A stretch of 64,000 nucleotides of DNA, taken from assembly GCA_030426805.1 (NCBI GenBank), contig JAUHXU010000001.1, positions 418,501 through 482,500 of the forward strand, written 5' to 3'. Both the position numbers and the translations under genes were made by a program. Shown piece after piece: positions 56,704 through 63,827 of the stretch. This DNA comes from a bacterium (GTDB lineage Bacteria; Planctomycetota; JAFGQW01). The notes under the pieces were generated by a model that worked only from the letters and a program-made list of their open reading frames with translations, did no database searches and had not been told where the DNA came from. Each line of letters begins with the position of its first letter. The first letter of the stretch is position 1.

Positions 56704-58115
56704 CGTGCACCTCCAAGGCCAGGCGTCCGCCCAGCCGACTCCCGGAACCGCAGCGTCGCGAGCCACGTTCGTTCGCGTGCGTCGATCGCGGCGACCGCTC
56801 CGTTCGCTCGGAGCTGAAGGGCGTCGAGCCACAGTTCGAGCGCGTCGAGCCCTTCGAGCACCGAGAGACGCGCCCGCGCACCACGCCACGCTCGCGCACT
56901 TCCCTGCGCCATCGGTTCGACATCGCGGCGCTCGATCTCCTGGGCGAGCATCGCTTCGCGGCGGTAGCCGTCCACGTCGGCCCACGTGGAAGCGAGCGCG
57001 TCCTCGAGCGCCTCTCGTGCCGCGGTGCGGCGCTCCTTCGCGGCATCCACTTCGGCACGCACCGCCGACGGCCACGGCAAATCGAGGGAGACGATCCCTC
57101 CCGTCAGGAAGTCGTCTGGACGGATCTTCACGCGCGGCCCGACGCGAAGTCCCGGCCACCAGGAGGCGCACGCCACGCGCACGCGCGCTTCCTCGAGCGC
57201 GTACGCCTGACGGGCGGAACGCAGTGCCGGGACACGGTCCAGGAGTTCCTCAGGCTGGACGTCGCCGACGGTCGGGCAACCCGGCATCGCATCCGGCGCG
57301 GGCGACGCGCTGAGTGCCAGCGCTCCCGGAACAAGCCCGGCGGCCTGGGCGAGCACGGCCTCGGCTCGGACCGCGGCTGCGGCCATCTCGGTGCGTTCTC
57401 GCTCGAGCCTGGCGAGCACGGCCTCGACGCGCCCGACCAGGCCAGGAGCCACACGACCTCGCGCGGCGAGCAGCTCGATACGACGACCGTCCTTCCGAGC
57501 CGCGGCGAGCAGGTGCGCGATCGTTTGCTCGCGTCGCCGCGCGGCGTCGAGACGAACCCGCGCGCGATCCACGGCGAAGACGGCCTGCCACAGCGTCTCT
57601 TCGAGGTGGCCGAGCGTCAGCGCGACCCGGCTCTTCGCCGCGTCCTCCTCCGCGTCCGCCGGGCCGAGACCGAGCAACCGAATCACGTCGATCGTCGCGC
57701 TCACCTGGTTCTCGAGCGACGAGTCGTCGAAGTCGTCGATTCCATACCCGATCCGCACGCCATCCGGCGAACCGGCGCCGCGGGCACGCGCCAATGCGGC
57801 TCTCCACTCTCCAAACGCCGGTCGAACGCCGGCGCCCCACGCCAACGCACGGGCGTGCCAGTAGGCGTCACTCCTCGGATCGTCGAGCCCCGCCATGAGC
57901 GCGTCGCGATCGAGTCCGAGGGGTTCGAGATCATACGAGTCGATGGCGGCCTGAAGCACGGCCGGCTCGACGGCGCTTCGAGCCGTCACGGTCTCCACGA
58001 CCGCGCGGGAATCCAACGGCCGGGAGTCGGCCGAGGCACAGCAGGTGAGTAACGAGCCGACGACGACGAGCGAGCTGAGCCGCCGCACGCCGGACGTCGA
58101 ACAGAACGAGTCCAT
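56700..58115 (-). CDS. TolC-family outer-membrane protein (ABC exporter set)
   Basis: A 471-residue, strongly helical protein with a probable lipobox (SLLTCCAS, residues 21-28). Long coiled-coil halves and the OEP-like segments DAYWHARALAWGAGVRPAF and GGIVSLDLPWPSAVRAEVD suggest a divergent outer-membrane factor. It lacks the clear GxxxP loops of the other two TolC proteins in the island, but its position before an HlyD-type adaptor and a MacB-type pump supports the assignment. The Cys-rich gene stop lies 88 bases upstream. Confidence 0.75.
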   Translation of the reverse strand: MDSFCSTSGVRRLSSLVVVGSLLTCCASADSRPLDSRAVVETVTARSAVEPAVLQAAIDSYDLEPLGLDRDALMAGLDDPRSDAYWHARALAWGAGVRPAFGEWRAALARARGAGSPDGVRIGYGIDDFDDSSLENQVSATIDVIRLLGLGPADAEEDAAKSRVALTLGHLEETLWQAVFAVDRARVRLDAARRREQTIAHLLAAARKDGRRIELLAARGRVAPGLVGRVEAVLARLERERTEMAAAAVRAEAVLAQAAGLVPGALALSASPAPDAMPGCPTVGDVQPEELLDRVPALRSARQAYALEEARVRVACASWWPGLRVGPRVKIRPDDFLTGGIVSLDLPWPSAVRAEVDAAKERRTAAREALEDALASTWADVDGYRREAMLAQEIERRDVEPMAQGSARAWRGARARLSVLEGLDALELWLDALQLRANGAVAAIDARERTWLATLRFRESAGRTPGLGGAR

Positions 58116-58203
58116 GAGAATGCTCCTCCGCAGGAGACAAGGGGAACGGACAACCCCGGCGCAGTGTGGGGTACGACGGCGCCGGAACGCGGAGGAGGCG
58201 CGG

Positions 58204-58662
58204 CTATATCCGAAGCGGCGTCGGAATCAGCCGGGGAGGCGGCGGAGCCCTCGGGGCGTGGCGGGAAGTCGAGTCAAGGCGGCGCGCCTTGACAACGGGA
58301 GTGGAGCCCGAGATCAGTGCAAGCCCATCTGGCGTGCTGCTGGCATCCGCCTCGACGACGGCAGGCGCGTGGTCGGGCGAGACCAGGTGGACACAGCAAT
58401 CGCATCCGGTCGACTCGGCGGAGTCGGCGCGTCGGGTGTGGTCGTTCGCGGACCGATCGCCACACGCACCGCAGCACGGTGGGCTCGGAGCCACCGCGGC
58501 TTCCTGATCCAGACCCGCCGGGCACGAGCAGGCACCGGGCCGATGCGCGATGATCTTGTGGTCGATGAGGCAGTAGTACAGCGAGATCCCACGCGGCAGG
58601 AGCTGCGGCAGCATCGCCACGAGCAGGGCGATCGAAACGGCGCGTAGGGTTCGTGAACTCAT
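58204..58662 (-). CDS. Small Cys-rich membrane-anchored protein
   Basis: A 152-residue protein that starts MSSRTLRAVSIALLVAMLPQ (membrane helix or signal anchor). YYCLIDHKIIAHRPGACSCP, a cluster PPCCGACGDRS and GCDCCVHL follow, ending in a proline/arginine-rich tail. The layout (helix, CLxxDxxI, CxC, cysteine cluster) is like the protein at 48768, and both open an efflux module. In-frame ATGs at 58683 and 58758 could extend it. It is the first gene of the long minus-strand cluster, and a sigma54 box lies about 190 bases upstream. Likely a periplasmic metal binder. Confidence 0.6.
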   Translation of the reverse strand: MSSRTLRAVSIALLVAMLPQLLPRGISLYYCLIDHKIIAHRPGACSCPAGLDQEAAVAPSPPCCGACGDRSANDHTRRADSAESTGCDCCVHLVSPDHAPAVVEADASSTPDGLALISGSTPVVKARRLDSTSRHAPRAPPPPRLIPTPLRI

Positions 58663-58848
58663 CTTCTTCACAGTCTCGCTCATCTCGAGCCCAAGCGCAA
58701 CGGACTCGGCGGAGGAGAGTCGAACACGGCGACTCAGCCAAAGGACCATCTCTTCCATCGGCTGCAGGCCACCGAAACTGCCGAGAGGAGGCTGCAAGAT
58801 CTTCGTTCTGGCGGTCCAGAGCGGGGATACGGAAGCCAGTAGTGACCC

Positions 58849-58862
58849 GCAACACGCGCGCC
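58849..58862 (-). promoter_or_regulatory. sigma54 (-24/-12) promoter candidate for the long efflux cluster
   Basis: GGCGCGCGTGTTGC on the minus strand keeps GG and GC ten bases apart, with CG and TTGC of the consensus. It stands 187 bases before ATG 58662, or 91 bases before the alternative ATG 58758. Confidence 0.5.
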
Positions 58863-58952
58863 GGCGGGGAGTTGCACGCTGGAATTGGATCGTCACCGGC
58901 TGTGCTTGCCGCTTCTTGACCGCCCGGCGTGAAAGACGTTGCAGCCCCACTC

Positions 58953-59741
58953 CTACCGGCCTTCACGCTGGATTCGGCCTGATCGGACCCAGAGAGTGCG
59001 ACCCCGGTAACGCCCTTCCAGTAGCGTCACTCTGCTGTAGCCCTCGGCCTCAGACTGCACCTCGACAAGGTGCCGCGCTTCATCAAGGTCGAACATTTGA
59101 CCACGGCTGGTGAGCTTCGCGGTGAGGGCGCTCAACTCGCGGGACCGCGATTCTCGTTCGTCGTCATCCAGTTCTCGAATGTTCGAGTAGAGGTTCTCGC
59201 TGCGTTGCCGGAACAAGCGCGCTGCCTCCAGTGTGGTGAACACCAATCGACCCGCGAGATAGACCGCGCCCGGATCCGACCAGCCGTCGATCCACGCCCC
59301 CCGTGCCCAAACGTCGAGCGGGCCGCTGTCGCTCAGAACTCGAGCTCGCACCCACTCGCCGGACTTCTCGAGGACCGAGCTGACCCGCAGCGGTGGCAAG
59401 ACCGGAATCAACAGCCCGTTGCTTCGATGCACCGCTTCGTGCTCCCGCATCATGCGAGAAACCGGCTCAAATCGGTGCGGTTCACGAACGACTGTCTGGT
59501 TGCCGGCGAGGCTACGGATGATCGCGTCGACGCCATCAGAAAAAGAGGCCGCCGCCTCGACGGTCGGAAACGCGTACCGAGAGCGAAGGAGCATCGGCTT
59601 GCGATTCCCGCGCTGCCCTCCGGGAGCACCGTCCTGCGGGTGCTCCGGAGCTACCTCCGACCGTTCTGGCAGCAGGCTACCGACGATCGCCAACAGAACG
59701 AGGGCGAGTAGCCCGACACCGACGCATCCAGTCTTGCTCAA
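58953..59741 (-). CDS. Membrane-anchored SH3-like protein
   Basis: A 262-residue protein with one N-terminal membrane helix (VGLLALVLLAIVGSLLP). It then has two SH3-like beta segments: LPPLRVSSVLEKSGEWVRAR with WARGAWID, and YSRVTLLEGRYRGRTLWVR. A helical middle (AARLFRQRSENLYSNIREL) separates them. TTG 59741 is proposed because GGAG stands six bases upstream and no ATG or GTG fits the frame near the helix. Function unknown. It is divergent from the XRE gene across a short region with a possible operator. Confidence 0.6.
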   Translation of the reverse strand: MSKTGCVGVGLLALVLLAIVGSLLPERSEVAPEHPQDGAPGGQRGNRKPMLLRSRYAFPTVEAAASFSDGVDAIIRSLAGNQTVVREPHRFEPVSRMMREHEAVHRSNGLLIPVLPPLRVSSVLEKSGEWVRARVLSDSGPLDVWARGAWIDGWSDPGAVYLAGRLVFTTLEAARLFRQRSENLYSNIRELDDDERESRSRELSALTAKLTSRGQMFDLDEARHLVEVQSEAEGYSRVTLLEGRYRGRTLWVRSGRIQREGR

Positions 59742-59771
59742 CGCCTGCTCCGCATCTGCCCCGCGGCCCGA

Positions 59772-59793
59772 AATAGTCTCTTTTTTGACTATT
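59772..59793. promoter_or_regulatory. 7-bp inverted repeat between divergent genes (XRE operator candidate)
   Basis: AATAGTC and GACTATT flank an 8-base T-rich spacer, 27 bases before the XRE-family gene and 31 bases before the divergent SH3-like gene. AT-rich dyads at this place are typical autoregulatory sites of small XRE repressors. Confidence 0.5.
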
Positions 59794-59819
59794 CTAATCG
59801 AGACTTCACGATCCCGCAA

Positions 59820-60074
59820 ATGCGGAAGACGATCTACTCGCGGGAGTACGAGATCCTCCTGGAGCTCCTCGTTCGGGCACGCAAGCGGAGCGGCGTAACA
59901 CAGACTGCGCTGGCCGAGGCCCTGGAAACGACACAGTCGATCGTCAGCAAGATGGAGCGCGGTGAACGTCGGCTCGACGTCATTGAGGTATGGACAATCT
60001 GCGAGGCGATCGCGGTGTCCTTCTCCGGGTTGATGCGGCAGTTTGAGCAGGCCGTCCGGCGGGAGTTCGGTTAG
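59820..60074 (+). CDS. XRE-family helix-turn-helix regulator
   Basis: The 84-residue protein is a single Cro/CI-type DNA-binding domain: LLVRARKRSGVTQTALAEAL, then TTQSIVSKMERGERRLDVIE. It is the size of antitoxin-like or phage-type regulators. It sits 167 bases before the FRG-domain gene on the same strand and may control it together with the divergent gene. Confidence 0.88.
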   Translation: MRKTIYSREYEILLELLVRARKRSGVTQTALAEALETTQSIVSKMERGERRLDVIEVWTICEAIAVSFSGLMRQFEQAVRREFG

Positions 60075-60241
60075 CTTCGGTGGGGCTTGGCGCAACGCGT
60101 GCTCGAGACCTGCCTGGCCGGCGGGGACTGTGCGCTCGGCGGTGGCGTCGCTGTTATGATCTCGTCCGAAGTGAACGCCTGGAGTGTCGCGGCTGATTCT
60201 CCAACGCCTGAGGACGTGACCCGATCCCACGGAGCAACCCC

Positions 60242-61075
60242 ATGGCGTACGAGCCGATGCGACCGACCTCCACCGCAACGTGCCTGCCCTCCCTCATCAC
60301 GGCGCTCGGCTCGATCAATCGTGAGTGGCAGCGGCGGTGGCGCGGCGAGAACCCGGGCATTTGTTTCCGCGGTTGTGACTCCACGTCGTTCGACCTCAAC
60401 CCAAGTCTTCTCCGCGCTCCATACCCTACGGTCCGAGCGGAACTGGCCAAGATCGAGAACAATCTCTGGCTCGACGTGCGGCTGAGGGCACGCCACCTTC
60501 TTGGCCGCCCCGTTGCCAACGGCTGGGAAGCGCTCCTCATCATGCAACAGCACGGCTTTCCCACGCGATTGCTGGACTGGAGCCGCACGCTGGCTGTTGC
60601 GGCCCACTTTGCCGTGCGCGACCTGGACGAGAGCGATGATGGTGCCGTGTGGGTGTTGGCTGCTCGTGGCTTGATGGAGTTGCGCGGTTGCGACGCGGCC
60701 TGGACGGCTATCGGGGACCCTGCTGTGGAGCCGCTGGGGCTTCGAGAAAACGACCTCAACCTCGACGACTTCTGCGACCAGATACCTGCGCCTGTCCGAC
60801 CAGATGGCCTGGTGCCGCGCCTCATCGTCCAGCGTAGTGTCTACACCCTCCACACCTTCCAGCGAGATTCCCTCCATGAACTGGCAGACCGTGACCGCGA
60901 ACAGCATCACGCCGCTTGCTTTCTCCACAAGATCGTCATCCCATCCCGGGCCAAGGACGGATTCAGGTCCGCCTTGCCGATCATCACGGGAGTAACCGAG
61001 GAGACGCTGTTCCCCGACCTGGATGGCCTGGCAAGGGACTTCGTCGGAGAGTGGCGGCGCAAGCAGCGGGATTAG
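60242..61075 (+). CDS. FRG-domain protein
   Basis: A 277-residue protein with the FRG signature: WRGENPGICFRGCDSTSFDL (F-R-G core), PSLLR, a helical stretch and LLIMQQHGFPTRLLDWSRT with VAAHFAV. FRG proteins occur in mobile elements and defence-type loci. The domain resembles ADP-ribosyltransferase-like folds in structure-based views, but its activity is not settled. With the XRE regulator just upstream it could be a toxin-like or abortive-infection gene. The start at ATG 60242 gives the full domain. Confidence 0.85.
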   Translation: MAYEPMRPTSTATCLPSLITALGSINREWQRRWRGENPGICFRGCDSTSFDLNPSLLRAPYPTVRAELAKIENNLWLDVRLRARHLLGRPVANGWEALLIMQQHGFPTRLLDWSRTLAVAAHFAVRDLDESDDGAVWVLAARGLMELRGCDAAWTAIGDPAVEPLGLRENDLNLDDFCDQIPAPVRPDGLVPRLIVQRSVYTLHTFQRDSLHELADRDREQHHAACFLHKIVIPSRAKDGFRSALPIITGVTEETLFPDLDGLARDFVGEWRRKQRD

Positions 61076-61149
61076 CCGGAGTCGGCGATCCGCGATGCGG
61101 TGGCCCCCACCACCCAAGCAAGGCTGCCGCGGCTGGGCCTTTTCGGCGT

Positions 61150-61761
61150 CTACCCCCGGGTGAACACCCAATCGAGCGAGTGGCTCGAGATCTCCTCCTC
61201 CCGTGGTCGCGGTGCCCCGCTCAACCGAGCGCTTGGTGCAGGCTCGGTCCTCGGCCGCCGCAGGCCGACGGCGGCTTCGATTGGACGGCGGTCCACCGGG
61301 TCCAGCTCGGCGATCAGCCTCCGTAGCTCCTCCTCGGGAACACCAACGCGCCGGAGGATCTTCACGCCCCGGATCAAACGGGCCCGCAACCCGGCCAGAA
61401 GTCGATCCGCCTCGCTCCTACGGCGATGTTCTTGACGCGACCTGTACGTCAGCCGGTGGCAGCGCCGACACAGAAAGCGGTCGGCGCCAGGAGGCAAGTA
61501 CAGGTATCGAACCCTGGCTCCACACACGCCATGGTTGCCCGGGCAGCGCCAGCTCGGCAGCCCTCCAACCAACGGAAGGCGCGCTTGGCGATGCGCGCCG
61601 AAAAAAAGGTAGTTCACTACTCGAGTAGTATTGTGGTGTTCGATGCTCGTGATGGTCACGCTGCTCGACCTGTCGAGAGAAGTGATGCGAGCACCACCCT
61701 CGTGGGACGACACGAAAACCGAATCGAGGCGCGGGCAGGCCTCGATCGGCGTGGCCTTCAC
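61150..61761 (-). CDS. Zinc-ribbon protein of mobile-element type
   Basis: The 203-residue protein contains a zinc ribbon (WRCPGNHGVCGARVRYLYLP followed by FLCRRCHRLTYRSRQE). This pairing of a CxxxxxxCG knuckle with CRxCxxLxYxS is common in small proteins of plasmids and integrative elements. The C-terminal half is basic and helical. GTG 61761 is preferred because GGGGAG stands five bases before it. It lies 75 bases after the Rep-like gene on the same strand and converges with the FRG gene. Its role is unknown, perhaps in replication or transfer. Confidence 0.7.
   Translation of the reverse strand: MKATPIEACPRLDSVFVSSHEGGARITSLDRSSSVTITSIEHHNTTRVVNYLFFGAHRQARLPLVGGLPSWRCPGNHGVCGARVRYLYLPPGADRFLCRRCHRLTYRSRQEHRRRSEADRLLAGLRARLIRGVKILRRVGVPEEELRRLIAELDPVDRRPIEAAVGLRRPRTEPAPSARLSGAPRPREEEISSHSLDWVFTRG
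61616..61629. repeat. Perfect palindrome ACTACT-CG-AGTAGT
   Basis: A 14-bp perfect palindrome inside the zinc-ribbon coding sequence. A near copy with a different centre (ACTACT-GA-AGTAGT) lies at 63169-63182, upstream of the DUF1580 gene. Confidence 0.55.
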
Positions 61762-61836
61762 GTGTTCTCCCCATCGAGTGCTTCCAGGACCGCCCATTTT
61801 CCGAACTCCTCTCGTCTCCGCGCGCCCAAGGAAGCC

Positions 61837-62673
61837 CTATCGCGTCGTGCGGGGGCTTCGTGCGTTTCCCCATGAATCGCCCGTCTTGTACTCGCGAAGC
61901 GTCGTGATTGCCTCGCAGAGCATCGGGTAGCCGGTGGTCCTCGCACCCTCCAGCCCGTTCGCAAGCGGGCCTTTCACCACATACCGCGTGGCTGCTTCCG
62001 AACTCCCAGCCGGAACAGGGTCAATCCGACAGGACGGGGGAGGTCGATCGTCCGGAGCGCCGCAGAGGTCGGCCCAGATCTGCGCCATCGGCCGACCGTA
62101 CTCCTGGGAGTTGATGATCTTCCCGTCCACGAAAGCGTGGACGTGGGGTCTGAACACCGCGCCTTGGATACTCACCTCAATGCGCCAGAACCCGCCAGCA
62201 ACCCCCGCAAAGACAGGTGACTTCCGAAGTTGAGGGAACGCGTTGCTGATGAGCTGCAAGGCCTCTCGAAGCCCCCCAGCAGCCACCGGTGGATGGCCCA
62301 GGACAACTGTTGCCGGCGACGAAAACGCGTCCACACGGGTGCCGTATCTCTTGGCAACAGCGTTCGCTTTCCGCGACCCGCAGAACGGGCAGACTCCGCT
62401 CATCCCACAGTACTTGGGACCTTTCCGATCACCGTACAACAACGGGCAGCAATCAGTCATGCCGTCGTACATGTAATGCACGAGGTCGGCGTTGACGGCC
62501 GGAAATGACTGGGCCCGCAGGAGCGACATCTCGTGCCGGAGGATCTCGAACATCCTCGAGCGACGGATCAGTTGGATGTACCACGTGTCGGGGATTTCCC
62601 AGGAGGGTCCCGGGTTAGTGGTGCCTGTACACCCTGTACCCTTTGAGCATGAAGGTAGGGAATCAAAAGCCAT
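61837..62673 (-). CDS. HUH-type replication-initiator-like protein
   Basis: A 278-residue protein with a zinc knuckle pair (CPLLYG, then YCGMSGVCPFCGSRKA). The HUH metal motif appears as FRPHVHAFVDG after a strand (FWRIEVSIQGA). ATRYVVKG gives a candidate catalytic Tyr with a following Lys, the order seen in rolling-circle Rep proteins of the Rep_1 kind. It would nick a double-stranded origin of a plasmid-like form. ATG 62673 follows GAGGAG; frame upstream is noise. It overlaps the DUF1580 gene end by eleven bases. Plasmid ancestry or autonomous replication of the excised island is inferred. Confidence 0.65.
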   Translation of the reverse strand: MAFDSLPSCSKGTGCTGTTNPGPSWEIPDTWYIQLIRRSRMFEILRHEMSLLRAQSFPAVNADLVHYMYDGMTDCCPLLYGDRKGPKYCGMSGVCPFCGSRKANAVAKRYGTRVDAFSSPATVVLGHPPVAAGGLREALQLISNAFPQLRKSPVFAGVAGGFWRIEVSIQGAVFRPHVHAFVDGKIINSQEYGRPMAQIWADLCGAPDDRPPPSCRIDPVPAGSSEAATRYVVKGPLANGLEGARTTGYPMLCEAITTLREYKTGDSWGNARSPRTTR

Positions 62674-63031
62674 CGCGATCCAACTCCTCATCGGCGCGAC
62701 GGAGTCTCTCGCGACGCGGGTGGTGGTGCGAAGCGCGTCTGGAGCGCACTCGGGTCGGGGACTGGGCGGATCGGAAGTGCTCAAGGTCGCGGTCACGCAA
62801 GGCTCTCTCGAAGTCCAGGACGGCCTGGAATGACGAGTAGAGGCGGCGTCCAACTCGGACGTGTTCGAGTTGGACGCGTACCCCGCTTCGACTGCGCAGA
62901 CCGAATCGGCAGGCCCGCCAGACGCTTCTCGGTGAAACCGAGTGTGACACTCGCGCCGCCCACCAGGAAGCAACCTGAGAAATCGGCCGAAGGCGCCGTA
63001 AGTCAGCCTCAGAAGTAGTCTTGTCGTGCAT
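62663..63031 (-). CDS. DUF1580-like helix-turn-helix protein (excisionase-like)
   Basis: A 122-residue protein. Residues 15-70 read LRPISQVASWWAARV, SPRSVWRACRFGLRSR and RVQLEHVRVGRRLYSSFQAV, the winged-helix layout of DUF1580. That family is largely found in planctomycetes and resembles excisionases of the MerR/Xis fold. ATG 63031 has GGAGAAG upstream. It is the first gene of a three-gene unit with the Rep-like and zinc-ribbon genes. By analogy it may direct excision by the integrase or regulate the unit. Confidence 0.72.
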   Translation of the reverse strand: MHDKTTSEADLRRLRPISQVASWWAARVSHSVSPRSVWRACRFGLRSRSGVRVQLEHVRVGRRLYSSFQAVLDFERALRDRDLEHFRSAQSPTRVRSRRASHHHPRRERLRRADEELDRDGF

Positions 63032-63533
63032 CGGCTTCTCCACGAGAGTCGGTGTTTTGAATCGACGCGAGATTGCGCCAGAGACGGATACCGCGAGACG
63101 TGGAGAGCCCGTGTCGAGAAAAGCAGGAAAAAGAAGGAGCGCCGGAAGCGGGGGCGCCAACAAAAACACTACTGAAGTAGTCGACTACCAAACGCGGCGC
63201 CGTACGCGGCGTCGCCGGACGGACACGCAGCGACTTCGACAAGGAAACACTACCGGACTATTCCGCTACCATTTCCAAGAGCAGATTCACGAGGTCGCGT
63301 GCGCACAGTGCTCATGAGCCGGCGAACGCAGCCCCGAAGGTAACCACACCGGCTTCTTGGTGTCGGCGCTTGGTTGCGTACGCGATAGGAGGAGCGAACA
63401 CGGTTGCGCGGGTAGCCTGTCCGAAACGACGTGGAAACGGGCGCAATCCGAGGTAAACTGCGCGGAGCTGGGGTTACCGAGAAGCCCCGATTTGGCAAGT
63501 GGTTACGGTCGCATTGCGTTGGGACGGTCCCGG
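63032..63533. other. Right-end intergenic region of the island
   Basis: About 500 bases with no gene that I can support. It holds the palindrome cluster at 63169-63189 and a small dyad CGCCG-TACG-CGGCG near 63198. An 11-bp dyad GGGAC-G-GTCCC (63521-63531) directly abuts the attR core and could be an integrase arm or core-type site. Confidence 0.5.
63169..63189. repeat. Overlapping palindromes upstream of the DUF1580/Rep unit
   Basis: ACTACT-GA-AGTAGT (63169-63182) overlaps GTAGTCGACTAC (63178-63189), both perfect. They lie about 140 bases upstream of the DUF1580 start. Candidate operator or replication-origin hairpin for the Rep-like protein. Confidence 0.55.
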
Positions 63534-63585
63534 TTCATAACCCCAAGGTCGGCAGTTCAAGTCTGCCCTCCGGTACCAACCCAAC
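63534..63585 (+). repeat. attR: 52-bp direct repeat of the tRNA-Met 3' part
   Basis: Identical to 14820-14871. The 5' half of a tRNA is absent to the left, so this is a remnant and not a gene. Downstream lies the original chromosomal continuation of the tRNA locus. Confidence 0.93.
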
Positions 63586-63645
63586 CACACCCGGCCTCGC
63601 GACGCGCGACGGCTGGTTTCGCTTCGATGCGGCTTCGGCCGACTC

Positions 63646-63685
63646 GGACCGGGTGGTCTTGCCCGAGCGGCAAGGTCTCCGGTCC
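63646..63685 (+). other. Hairpin downstream of attR, covarying with the one after attL
   Basis: GGACCGG pairs CCGGTCC as in the attL copy. The inner stem is TCTTGCC with GGCAAGG, where two base pairs differ from attL with both arms changed (C-G to T-A, A-T to G-C). The pairing is therefore conserved while the bases are not, which argues for a functional RNA or DNA structure. Confidence 0.7.
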
Positions 63686-63728
63686 GAGCGACGCGCCCTC
63701 CGGTCCCGCGCGCCTTCACACCCGGATT

Positions 63729-63796
63729 TGTCCCTCAACGCTGACACATTCGCGTTTGAAGGCCTTCAAACCGGAATCTGTCAGCGTTGAGGGACA
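63729..63796. repeat. Nested perfect palindromes downstream of attR
   Basis: Outer arms TGTCCCTCAACGCTGACA (63729-63746) and its exact complement (63779-63796) enclose a second perfect 18-bp palindrome GTTTGAAGGCCTTCAAAC (63754-63771). The whole 68-bp unit lies between the tRNA locus and a convergent gene, 31 bases after that gene's stop. It could be a bidirectional terminator or a palindromic mobile repeat. Confidence 0.8.
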
Positions 63797-63827
63797 GAAT
63801 CGAGTGTGAGCAGGCACGTCGAGCCGG

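Noticed and set aside
63534..63585. Second tRNA-Met gene
   Set aside because: Only the part from the anticodon loop onward is present; the 5' half is missing, so it is the attR remnant.
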